Origin: Schistosoma mansoni
Taxonomy: Eukaryota; Platyhelminthes; Trematoda; Strigeidida; Schistosomatidae
Direction of reading: 5' to 3'
Assembly: GCF_000237925.1 (NCBI RefSeq)
Contig: NW_017386144.1
Span: 1-64,000, forward strand
Length of the DNA stretch: 64,000 bases
The notes below the pieces were generated by a model. It saw only the letters and a list, made by a program, of their open reading frames with translations, was not told where the DNA came from and made no database searches. Shown piece by piece: positions 26,301 to 39,900 of the stretch (position 1 is the first letter of the stretch; the number at the start of each line of letters is the position of its first letter). Position numbers and translations under genes: made by a program.

Positions 26301-27829
26301 AGTAACTCAGTGAAGACAATGGTGGATGTGTCGCTCAATTTCGTGGATTGGTTGAAGTTAGACATTAACACCGTTGGATGCCGGCTCAATGGTCTAGAGG
26401 CTAAGTGCTCGTGCGCGATATTTAAAAAGTTGTGAATTTTATCAGAAGTGGGTTTTGTGGAGATTTTAATAATTTTATAGTAGAGTTCATGAGCCACTTA
26501 AAGCTAGGAAAACCTGGAAGCACTGGACGGTCGTTTCTTCCTAATATGAGACTTCAGCAGTGTGTATCTACGATCCCGCCCGCGGTGTTCGGACTTTGGA
26601 TATATCATTCTCGCGCGCGAATGTCTAATGTCTAACTTCAACTAATCCATGAAATCGCTCCACCATCCACCATTGTTTTCAGTGAGTTATTATCTCATAA
26701 CAAACCTGATTGAACTCCACTGGTTACGGCTTCATACTAGAAGTCCAGGGAATATCTTTTGAAGCCAGTCACTAGTGAATACATTATGATTATTATCAGA
26801 AGCGGGTTTTAAAGGGATTTCAGTAATCTTATAGTTGAGTTCGTGAGTCAATTGAAGCTAGTCAACCATGGAAAACCTGGAAACACTGGACGATTGTTTC
26901 GTTCTAGTATGGGACTCATGAACTCAACTATAAGACAGTTTTATATTTATTTAAGTTCTGAAACAGAAGTAAAGTTTCAAAATGTTTCAGTTAACGATGT
27001 TAAGACGAATGATGAAAAACAAACTTTTAATCAACTTTTATTTAACAAGTCACAAATCTGAATGCCTTTCCATACACTTCGTGTTGAACAGCCGTCTAAT
27101 GGTATCGCAAAATGTGCTATTAGCTCGTGCTTGGCCAATGAGTAATAAAATAATCAATCATTTTATTCCGCTTCAAACATAAATCTCAACATTACTGATT
27201 ATAGTATATCAAAAGATGGTTTATAATTGTATTACTTTTGATATTGCTTTGTAGGCTGTTCGTAGCTTTTGGAAAACACTGAAATAGGATGTATTTATTT
27301 CATTCTACATAATTTGTTCCAATATACGAAGGGTACCATTTGTATGAAAAAAATATGTTATAGTCACCTGATGAAACTTTTAAAAAGTGGTCTCACGATA
27401 TTTTACTTATCATTAGACTTGATCGTTAATTATTATTATTACTAATAGCTTTATTCAATATTATATTTTTGGTACAATATAGTATTCTCAAAGCAAAGTA
27501 TTTCAACAAGTTTCCGTTTCTTATTTCTTGATCGATCCTGATGATAAGTATTGAGTGATCGCCAATTAGATATTAGCAGTTCAGGAATCGACATCTGAAT
27601 AATGTGCCTTCCTTTCGATGTATATTACCAACAACCACAATGTCTGTGATTGTACTCTTTCCTAACTTGTACAACGAAAGATCGTGAACTTTTCACAAAC
27701 GCACCTGAATAGGTTGTGCAATTAATGAACATAATGATCTGTTGAATCAAACAAAAGACAGATAATGTGCTGAAATATCTAGATGACAGGAACTGGTAGC
27801 CAAGATATTCAAGCAGGCCACCTAGTGAA

Positions 27830-27901
<72 letters not shown>

Positions 27902-30900
27902 GGATCTATACCTACATGTATATAAATGTAGATAAAATAAATATCCAGTACTCATTTTACTCTCCTATTGATGTAAGACTGTACTAAAAAATTATATTTA
28001 ACTTTCTACAAAAATATTCAGAAAAAGCAAACAAACTAAATAACAACCTAGTATTGTTTGTTTGAATCTACCCATTAATGTTTAGCACTGCAACTGATCA
28101 GTCTCTTATGGGCATATGTGCATACTGTGCATATTTCCTCGATATTACCTTAATTCACAAGCATTATAAGCAAAACTGAGTGGATAATGCGATGGCGTTT
28201 GAAGTGAAAGTTACTGTGTTCGAGTCCCAGAGTGGACATCAACTCTGAGATGCAGGAACATCCAGCTGACGAGTCCCAAATAGGACAAAATGCACGTCCT
28301 GGATTCCACTGTTAGCCACTATCCATCTTTGCTTATAAAACTTAATAACATTGCATTAAAATAGTTCTAAATCACTAATTATAAAACATAGTAACCAAAA
28401 ATGTACATTATAATCACTAACTCAACTTACTATATTTGGTTCACTTAATTCATGATGTTCATTAATTACTGTAATACAAATAGAAGAAAATGTTATTAAA
28501 TGTGCCAATAAAAAATTATTAAAGAAAAATACACCATGGAATATAAGTTCTCAGTCATTGTGGTGAGGGGTGGGGGTGGTAATAATAATGGTAATAAATA
28601 ACTTGTTACTGACTTAATCAAAAGAAGAACTGGCTTACACTCAGTTATGAAGCATCTGTAAATTTAATTTTTCGACTGGGATATATTACAAATATATTAT
28701 TATTTTCTATGAAATTTTTAATGTAAACCTCGGTTACTAGAATATTGGATTCTTAGAATATTGTATTTTAGCGCGCTCTTCTTACTCCCCTTATAGGTTA
28801 CAAAAAATAATGAATATTCACGTTGAAACATGAAACAAATAGATAAAATTACATTAAATAAGAGGGAATATTTATCAGAAATTATGTATCCATACAACGA
28901 TGAATATGCAGAAATCTTGAGAGTATTATTTTTTTGTATGCAGTTGTTAGTAGAGTCCAAGGTCGTTTTTGTTGCATCAAAAGCGTTCACCGATATGTAA
29001 CTGACCTTGGAATTTACTAATGATTGTATTCAAGTCAACAAATATTTTACAACTTGTTCCTTTTTTGTAATATATACCCTAGATACTGTATTATAGAGCT
29101 TCTACACATTTATTTGAATGCTATGATTTGAATGTATCAACGTCTTATTCTGTTAGAAGATATATGAAAAGAAGGTTAATAACAGATTCAATGGTTCTTA
29201 TTTAAGTTGTTTTCAAGATTTCCAATGTTTTTCCATAACCATATTCACAATGATATCAAAAGATTTACCACATATCTTACTAATTGCTTTAATAATTCTA
29301 CGCAACATAGAGAAATCTTTTCTGAAAAGTTCCGGAAGGAATAATAAGAAACAGTATAAGATAAAAAGTAATATATGTAATTTTCATTACCGTAAGAGGA
29401 ATAGTTAACTAATCCACAAAAGATAACAGGAAAATAGAAGACCAAGAGAGATTAGGACAGAGAACATGTACCTAGAAAGTTGATATTCAACGTAGATATT
29501 AGTGGGAAATTTATTGACGATATAATAAAAGAAAATTGGAACTCAAATGAAGGATTTCTGAAAGTGTTAAGTTTTCTTAACACATATAGTTTGACTATCA
29601 AGCCTTCATTATCATGTTGACTAATGAAGTTGTCCTGAAGTACAATAGAAACTGTTTGATTCAACTATATGAGAATCTTTTGATAATATTCTATCTTATG
29701 ACTTGAAATAAGAGTTTAATTAACATTGAGGAAAAATAATTTCATTTGAATAGGCAGAATAACAAAGCTTATGTAGATAGTATTCAGAAAGTTTAAGTGA
29801 CAGAAAAATATTGTAGAGGAAAACAATTTCTTTTCCGTAAGCAAAGATGGATAGTGGATAGCAGTGGAAACCAGGACGCGCGTTTCGTCCTATTCGGGAC
29901 TCGTCAGCTGAATGTACCTGCATCTCGGAGTTGATGTTCACTCTGGGACTCTAACCAAGTACCTTTCGCTTCAAACGCCATCGCGTTTTCCACTAGGCCA
30001 CTGAGTCCTGATGGCCACTTGCTTGTGCAATGGGATGAAGTCGAAATTTACTTAGTATTGTTTGTTTGGATCTTCCTATTGATGTTTTTAGGACTGCAAC
30101 TTGTCTGTCTCTAATTGGCATATGTGCATACTGGGCATATTTCCTCGATATAGCCTAAATTCACAAGCATAGTAAGCAAAGATGGATACTGGTCAGTCTC
30201 TAATTGGCATATGTTGCAGTACTAAAAACATCAATAGGAAGATCCAAACAANNNNNNNNNNNNNNNNNNNNNNNNNNNNNNNNNNNNNNNNNNNNNNNNN
30301 NNNNNNNNNNNNNNNNNNNNNNNNNNNNNNNNNNNNNNNNNNNNNNNNNNNNNNNNNNNNNNNNNNNNNNNNNNNNNNNNNNNNNNNNNNNNNNNNNNNN
30401 NNNNNNNNNNNNNNNNNNNNNNNNNNNNNNNNNNNNNNNNNNNNNNNNNNNATCTTCCTATTGATGTTTTTAGTACTGCAACATATGCCAATTAGAGACT
30501 GACCAGTATCCATCTTTGCTTACTATGCTTGTGAATTTAGGCTATATCGAGGAAATATGCCCAGTATGCACATATGCCAATTAGAGACAGACAAGTTGCA
30601 GTCCTAAAAACATCAATAGGAAGATCCAAACAAACAATACTAAGTAAATTTCTTTTTCGGTTTCAGAAATTTCGGGCTAACAGATGTTGTGAGAAATATC
30701 TAAATAAAAAGGCAAGTACTAATTAAGGCTAAAGTTAATAAATATAAAAAGAGAACAAATTTAAGACATGAATTGTACAGTAAAGTTAGGAAAGGTTATC
30801 GTCAAAACAATACACAGTTCTGTTCTATCACATTTAATCAATATCAGTTATGTGGTAGATAGGAATAGATCAATATAAAGTAATTTATCATATTCCTACT

Positions 30901-33900
30901 AGTTTTCTTTATGGATTTCGATCTCATCTATTATGCAGCAGAAGCTATAGGGTTTCCAACTAACAATCCATCTTTGTATTCATAGAGAATTTGTGACATT
31001 GGTTAAATGAATCGTTCACTTATATCAAGTCCTCGCTGATTTGCATCACACCTACTGTTTAGTCTTGCCACAGTGTACGATCTGACCGTCAACGCCTACT
31101 GTTTTGATGGAATACGAGTTACCAACTTTAAAGGTATCCATTATCTTCCAATTAAAACATTCTTTTAATTAAAATTAATTTTTATAACTGAAAGATATTG
31201 TCCATTATTCAGCTGTATCAATGTAAAACTATTTAATCATTTACTTAATGTAGCTCAATTTACTTACAATTATATTCTAATATTACATATACTTTATCCT
31301 CCAAAGATCATTATGTTACTACTAATTATCTATTTATAATACATTCAAATGTATTAAATTCTATTTGTTATTATGATAGTTAGATAAAAGAGAGAACATG
31401 ACAGGCATTTAACAAAGTAAAGAAGTTTATGTCATCATGATTGAAATTATACTCTTCAAGAAGAATAAGATCATTATTATTATTATCATCGTTTAAATAT
31501 AGATTATAGATTTATAGTTATTTGACTATATAAGATGTCTTCTATTAGTATGATATTATACTCATTATGAATTGATGATTAAAATGTATTAATAACAGGT
31601 CATTGTTGTCTTGTTTCTGCCTATATATTAAATGTCATACTATCTTGACAGCGTGAATAAATAGATTGATCTGACATATATAACTGTTAGCATTTTTCTA
31701 TTCTATTTGATTGATCATTCGAATTACCTGATCTTAAATTAAATCGATTGAATTTAAATTCAGGAGAACTTTGATGTAAATCAAATTATGTAATAAACCT
31801 TTAGATAGTAGAAGTCTTTGTTGATATTACATTGGAGATTAAAATAGCAATAAAATTTATCATACTTCAAAGCGTAAGTCAATTGAAGCTGGACCACCAT
31901 GGAAGACGTGGAAGCACTTGACGGTCTTTTCGTCCTATTATGGGACTCCTCAGCAGTGCGCATCCACGATCCCGCACTCGCGAGATTCGAACCCAGGATC
32001 TACGAGTCTCGAGCCAGAGCCGTCCAATGCTTCCGGGTTTTCCATGGTGGTCCAGCTTCCATTGACTCACGCTTTCAACTATGAAAATACTAAATCTCCA
32101 CGAAATCCCTTCCGATAATGAATAAAATTTATGCTGGAATGAGAGATTGTGGTTTGACATATGTAGCGACTTTACTACAACTTACTACTTATTCATTAAG
32201 AAAGTAATATTTGAAGATATATGTTACTTGAATGTTATGAATTAATTGTAGGGAATAACTGTATTTTGTATGAATATATATATATGTCATTAAATTTTCC
32301 GTTTGGACAACTGTAATCCGTACTTAAAATTGAACGATATAATGTCTTATTTTGTCATTAATAAGACTAGAAGGTGTGTGTGTTCATAAAAGTTTTTCTA
32401 TTGGAAGAAAACATTGAATGAAACTAATTCACCTTACTTTAAAAATGGTATGGAGGTTTGCATTCCCACTTTCATATATAAGGAAAATAGTACGTGGATT
32501 ACTGATGTACGTTCTGTATTTATGTCAACATTTTGTTGGTTATCAGTTCTTTAAGACAAGGTAGCTATCCAGATAAGGAACTTTTTAGTCTTGTGTTATC
32601 TGAGTTTGTAAATTCCTTTTTACCAATATCCCAACTGATTAGGTGAAGTATACAAATGAATGGTCAAAATTTAAGACAAGTAAGTTGATAATTTAGTTAA
32701 CTGCCATTAAATAAATAAGAAATGGCTGTATCATATTTCATAAATATCCCTTCCGGTACATCAAGTGATGTGATACCGTAATATGCTTTTAAACAGATGA
32801 GTATTTTATTAGTATAGGAAGTCTGTGGAAATTATCAAATTATATAAATTATTTCACGAATTGACCTTAGTTAAGCAAACACCAAAGACTAGGAAGTATT
32901 GGATAACTGTTTTGTTCCAGTACGAGAATCTTCACCACTGTAAATCCATACATTTCCTAGGGGTTGAACCTAAGACTTTCAGGCGTCAAGGTAAGCACTT
33001 AAAATTTGGATCAGTTAGCATTCAATAGTTCAAAAATCTGACATCAGTTAATTCATGAAATCGCGTGATCGTCATCCAATGCCATTGGTGGGTAAGTGTT
33101 TCACTTCCAATATAGTTGAACTCAAAAGTTCACTCGTAAACTGTCACCACAGGGCAATAACATACTTAGATGGAACAGGTATCTAGTGTTTCTTGGTTTT
33201 TAGTAGTTGGCCAGTCACTATCAGTCCGTGGTATGCTTACATGTTTACATGTCACTCAATCAGTTTCACATACTTATAATATTGACATAAGTGACCTGAA
33301 GATGTTTATATTCTACGATAAATTTATAGAACGAAGCACTGTCAAATAACTAATACCTAATAGAATACTGTTTTTATTAGTTTCGAATCTTCAAGATATT
33401 CAGTGAGAAGTGATCTTTCATTCAATCAGTTTTGAAGTAATACAATTATCATTAACAGGACTGGATATTTGTCACTCTATATTATATAATACCTGTTGTG
33501 GTAGCTGAAGGTTCTTCCTTCAATTTTGTATAAGGTCATCTGTGTAGACCTAGAAAGTTTAAAAGGATAATAAATTACCTTCAGAGATGATTATTTATTA
33601 TTTATTTATTTGAACACATAAATATTGGTACAAGGGGGCACCAGATATATATGTGCCACACAAAAAATTTTCATTTCACTTAATTGTGTGAGGGCTATGA
33701 TACTGCCCGGGTGCCCAAATCGAAGCAGGTTCTGAGATGATAAAAACGATCTGTAGCTCAGGTGGATAGTTGTGATGGATTTTCAAAATTAGCTTCTCTC
33801 TAGTTTCCATGTCAGTCAGTCAGTCAGTCACAACGTGGAACTTCGTACGTACGTACATCAGTTCGAGTTGCCATACCACCTCAGCACAGAGATGCAGTTG

Positions 33901-36900
33901 GTCTAGTTCCAATGGCTACTCTTTCAACTCTAAGAATAACTTTTTAAAAGAATCATAAATACTTGACAACAATATTTAATCATCAATAACTTCCATCCTA
34001 TTATTCATCATAATATACTCATAATAAATAAAAGAATACTGTTCATTATAACCAACTTACTCATATGTTTATCATCTACTAATTCACAACCAGTTTTAGA
34101 TTTAGAAAGTTCATGAATAGTTTTTTGTTTTATTTGTTTTTTTGTTCCACTATAAATTAAATATTGTAAATAAGCTAATACAAGTATTGCTCCACAATAT
34201 TGAGAGATTAGAAATATCTAGTAGATGAAATAGAAGAAATAAATAAAAGAAATCAAAGTGAATAGACAATACATAATACTACTATTACATAATATCGGTG
34301 AATATTGATTATCATAAAAGCTATAATTATAAATAGGTACTTTACTTTGTCCACCAGGGTGTTTGGTACCTGAGTGGTTGCGCCACAGGATTGGGCTGTA
34401 CTGTTCGGGTTGTAGCGTTTAAGCCTATATAGTGTCTGCTTCTCCTATAGGGCGGGTTTGAGATGTACTGCTTGGGTTAAGGCTGGACAGTGTCTGGCTC
34501 TCCTGTTAAATGGGATTGAGCTGTACTGTTTGGGTTACCGCGTGAAAGTCTGGATGGTGTCTGGTTCTCCTGAAAACCAGTACAAGATTACCCTGGCCCA
34601 TAAGGGTATATTATATAACTGTGAACTAACTGCTTAACGTTGTCCTAGTTTCAGTAATTTATTATACATAAATGACCTGCCTCGAGGTGAATTTTTAATA
34701 AAGTTTTAATACGTTGGAGGCGATTTTGTAGTTTAGGTGGAGTTTTGTTCTCAGAGCTAGATGGTTCGGTCTTGGAGCTTTCATTGTTCTTTTGAAAAAC
34801 ATCATTGGTACAAACTTCAGGTAGAAGTGAAGTGCTCGAATTTCTCCACATATGCGTTTTAGCTCATCCTGTCGACCTTGACGTTGATTGGTTATTGTTA
34901 ATCTTGAACCTGTTATTGTCTACTTCTTTATTTTGATTGTATCTCAAAGCGATTTGAGTTTTGGTCCACTATTTGTCCATGATATTTCTACTTGTTTGAT
35001 AGATTAGATGGATATCAATGTGATTGTTGATTGCTGACCAGTCTGGCATCAAGCTTCTAAAAATTCCCTGGTGCTTTTACTATTACCTTTATCCAAGATA
35101 TTAACAATTTCGCAGTTGAATGCGTCCGCAATTGTCTGCATCCACTGAAATCAGCGAGGATATACCATGACGTTTGATTGCTGATTGATGTTTGCGCAAG
35201 CAAAGATGAAAAGGGTGTCCATAATGAAAGGTTAAAGATCCACAATAACCAATTAGGATGAAGATGGATTAGAGAAACCGCAACCTATATGTGGAGAAAT
35301 TCAAACACTTTACTTCTACATGAAGTTTGTGCTGATGATGTTATTTAGAAGAACGATGGAAACTCTACGACTAAACCATCCAGTTCAGAGAAAAAACCCA
35401 TCTAAACGTTTTAATAGGTAAAAAGTAAGACCAGTGAAACTAAAGAAGATATTGTATAGCTAATCGTTGAATGTGATGATAGATTATAGACTTCGACAAA
35501 GACAATATAGCTTTAAAAGAAAGCATAAGATTGGTGACTGAACAAGGTATAAGATTATTACAGAACTCAAAGTCGAAGAAAAGACAAAAAGTAAATGCAT
35601 TTGTACTAGTGCGATCGATCTTAGGCCATGCTACCCAAAGTCTCCTGCTATTGGTTATGATAATCACACACGTAACAACTAGGTAGTCTCTATCTACCTA
35701 CAGTGCTCAGTCTAACAGTTGACAACTTCGTGGACTGACCTTATTTCGTAGTTGGACCACTCTTAACCTTCTTCCAACCTATTTCTACAACGATTAATAT
35801 TCCATTTCGAAGTGTGAAGTGGTTAAGTCCAAGTAACACATATAATTACTCTAAATATCAATTATCTTTGCCATCTCTAAATAAGATTGAATTAGCATAA
35901 TATACTATATATGACTTACTTCCAAATAATACTTATGATCTGCTTCATAATATAGTTTAGATCTTTTCATACCAAATGAATCACATATCGGTAATACAAA
36001 GCCAAATATACACTGAGTTATAGCAAACATAAAAAGTAAACTGGCTGTCATAGATTCACTAAATTAAATAATTAAAAGTATATCAAAAGGGAAAAAATAA
36101 ACAATTTAACTACTAGATGATAATGTTTCAAGGACAAATATGATAGGAACACAAACAAAATAAACGACAATCTCTTCTATAATTAAAATTACAATATATG
36201 CATTTAATATAGTTGAGATCATGAATCAATTGATGCTAAGCCACCATAGAAAACCTGGAAGAACTGGACGGCCGTTTCGTTCTAATGTGGGACTCCTCAG
36301 CAGTGCACATCCACGATCCCGCCTCGCAAGATTCGAACCCAGGACCTATCAGTCTCGCGTGCGAGCGCTTAACCACTAAACCACTGAGCAGCCCGGCATC
36401 CAACGGTGTTAATATCTAACTTCAACCAATCCACGAAATTGGGCAACCATTCACCATTGTCTTCAGTGAGTTGATATCTCCCAACAGACCTGGTTGAACT
36501 CCACTGGTTACTGCTTCCAACTAGAACTCCAGGATATGTATTGAAGATTGAAAATTTTTTCCACTGAAATTAATATATCAATGGGCAGTGACAAATATGG
36601 ATGCATTTTTTGAATTCACTTATTGATAATTGTCTCACAATCCCTTATTTTTATCTTTTACCTATCAGGTTTATTAATACATATTGAATTATATGCATTT
36701 TTATTTATTTAACAGTAATTTATGATAATCTTGATAGTTGAGATCATGAATCAATTGAAGCTAGACCACCATGGAAAACCTGGAAGCGCGAGACTGATAG
36801 GTCCTGGGTTCGGATCTCGCGAGACGGCATCGTGAATGCTCACTGTTGAAGAGTCCCATGATAGGACGAAACGGCCATCCAGTGCTTCGAGGTTTTCCAT

Positions 36901-39900
36901 GGTGGTCTAGCCACAAAACCCCTTCTGATAATAATTTATGGGTTGAATAATCGCATTTTATAATTTGGAAATCGAAATCATATATTGGATTTAAAAAGAA
37001 CTTTCACTTCTGCATAGAACATAATTCTTGTTACTCATAGTCATAGTTGAATGGTTTGGTATTTTTTTCGACTTTAGTCTATCACTGATAAGTAGCAGTC
37101 TAATTGCAAACTTGGTTGCCTCTAGCGTTTATGGTGATTTTTATAGAATCTTAAGAAATCTTTCTAAAAGTTAGTTATAGTGAGCATACTATTTTAATTT
37201 ATTTAGATGTTTTGTGTCATCTGAACAGGATGTTTATCATTGACAGTCATTATTATTTAATCCTGAAACAATGATGCAATAACTCCCTATCATATCTCTG
37301 TTTACTTAGGTTCAGTTTACTATCATAAATTACTGTCTAAAAGTGAATAAAAGGAATAATAACTATCTAAAGATTTAGTGACCAGATCTGATAACCTTTG
37401 GAACCAATGATTTGAATATTATGAGATGATGTTCACAAAACTACAGGATACGCAAAAACATAAAAAAATTCATTTGAAACGTAAACAAGTGGAGACGCTA
37501 ATTTATTGAGTTTGTCTTTTCTCCTTGTTGATCAAAAGTTATGCGTGTATGTTCATCGTAAGGTGATTATTTCAATATTGTCATTTAGTTTTAGGATTTA
37601 GTGAACTTAGGCTGTAGTTAGAAGTGGGAACCAGGAATCACGTTACCTCTTATTTGAAACTTGCCAAATATTTACATCCGAATCCTGGTATTGATTTCGG
37701 GAACGGGACTCGAACTCAGTAGCTATTGGTGTAAACACCAATACTTCATCGACCTTGCAACTGGCTGTATTTCAAATTTATAAGCACACGAGAATAGAGA
37801 GACAATTCGGTTATGATGATCATACATCAATAACGACTAACCGATTTCCATCATTAACACTGATGATAGAAATTTACAAACTCTTACTAGTTAGACTCAT
37901 GCTTGTTGAACAAGCTGGTGGCTATCTGGACACAGTAGCTAAGTGAATAAAGCGTCAATATTCCTCAACATCGTGGTCAGTGAACATTGTTCAATATACT
38001 ACACTGTATCCCAAAAGATAACTGAAAAACTCTAGGTATAGCCATCCAGCATTTTCATTGTTGTTTTGTAACAGTAGTTGTGATTATTCTTCTTGTTTGA
38101 ATGCTAATTCGATTTAATAAATAAGTCTGTACAGCTACATATTCAAAGATGAATTCAATATTCTTTACTGCTATACTGATAATTATATGACAAACGCAAA
38201 TAGACAAAAAATGTAGGGTTTAGTAAATGCTAGTTCGTATTAAGTTGTTGCGTTTCACGTAAGTTATACAAAGACAATACCGTCAAGAAGAAGATGCATT
38301 TTGTACTGTTAGGAATCGATTAGTGGAAAGTTTTCAAACCATGATTACAAATACATCATAAATCTTAACAGCAAAGTCTAAGCGTAAGGAAACAACTCAG
38401 ATCAAAAATCATTAGCTTTATTAAATGAATATAAGATCCTGATTTGGTCAATCAGCATATCATGTAGAAATCACAATTTATAATTTAAGCACTACAATCA
38501 ATCTGTCTCTCTAAGCATATGCACATCCTGAGCAGATTGACTAGAATTTTGCAAACATTAACAAGTATTTTGATAAAGCTGGATAATGCCTAATAATTGA
38601 ATGCAAGACGTGAGTTTTATTCTAATTGGAACTTGATCTATTAGCTCGGTGGGGAATGCAATTGACCTTTGAAGAGAAAAGCAATAGTATCATATCCTGG
38701 TCTGAACACTAAAACTGGAATCAGTCAGTCAGCTACAACGTAGGATCAGTCCAAGTTGCCATACCTCGTTAGCACAACATGATGAACGCCGAATTCGTAG
38801 AAGTAGTTACTTCAACGGTAATAATATATAAAAGAAAGATTGTGTATAAGGATTTTGTACAGGAAGATAAAAAGATACAAAGCAAATTTTTTCTCATAGT
38901 TTAAGGGAACACAGAGAATGTATGCTCCCACGATATTGTGATCGATTCTAAGCTATGTCACACTGAGTCTTCAATCATTGATTACGATAGTCACGCGGAC
39001 CCCAACCAAGTAGTCTGCATCTACCAAAATGGCTCAGACTACAAGGTAATGACTTCAAGCTCTGATGCCACGTTTTGGTTTGGCCGATCCCTAATACCCT
39101 GCATCTACTTACCCGGTGATCCCAGAAGACGCGAGCAAATCTTTCTATGACATCTGTGATCAAATACTAGTAACTTACGAGTATTTTCTACTCTTAATGG
39201 CCACGTTTCACAGCCTTAAAGTAGAACAGAGCGAACTGCTGTGCAGTATACTCGTCAATTAATTGTTAGACGGATATCTCTTCTCCGCCAAAGGTTTCGT
39301 CAGACACCAACCCATTAGAGCTGATCAGACTTTCAAGATAAGTGAAGTTGTCGACGCGTTCGACTATTTCACACTCCCTATCCTTAGTTCAGGTGTTGAC
39401 TCTACTAGTGGCCATTATTTAATATTACTAAATCGAATTATTCATTCTTTGTTTTTATATTTATTACTGTTAAGCTATGAAATTTTGTTTAATACAATTG
39501 TTACATTAAGGTAATAGTTTTTAAACACTTATCATTACACAATTTGTATTCAGTAGATGTTTGTTTAAATTTACTTGATATAAACAATTAGTTAAGTTTA
39601 AGTACAAACGCTACCACTATAGTATAACAGAAATAGATATAACATCCATATTTATGTATGTTTATGTTAGTCTATATTATGATTGTTTATAATTTTTTGT
39701 CATTTAACGACACCTAGTTGGAAACTATTGAAAAAAATTGATAACACTAAGGTGATATGAATTTATAGTTAGAGACTTAAGTAACAGTTTGCATTTATAA
39801 CTAGATATGATTTCATGAGATTAGGACGTTCAGATATTGAATCTCAATCAATGAATCGTATTTCAATGGTTTACATGTACATTGTTCATTTATTTGTAAT

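Noticed and set aside
30182-30513. Four mutually overlapping ORFs across the N run
   Set aside because: Most of each frame is undetermined sequence and the readable ends are mirrored SINE A sequence, not a gene.
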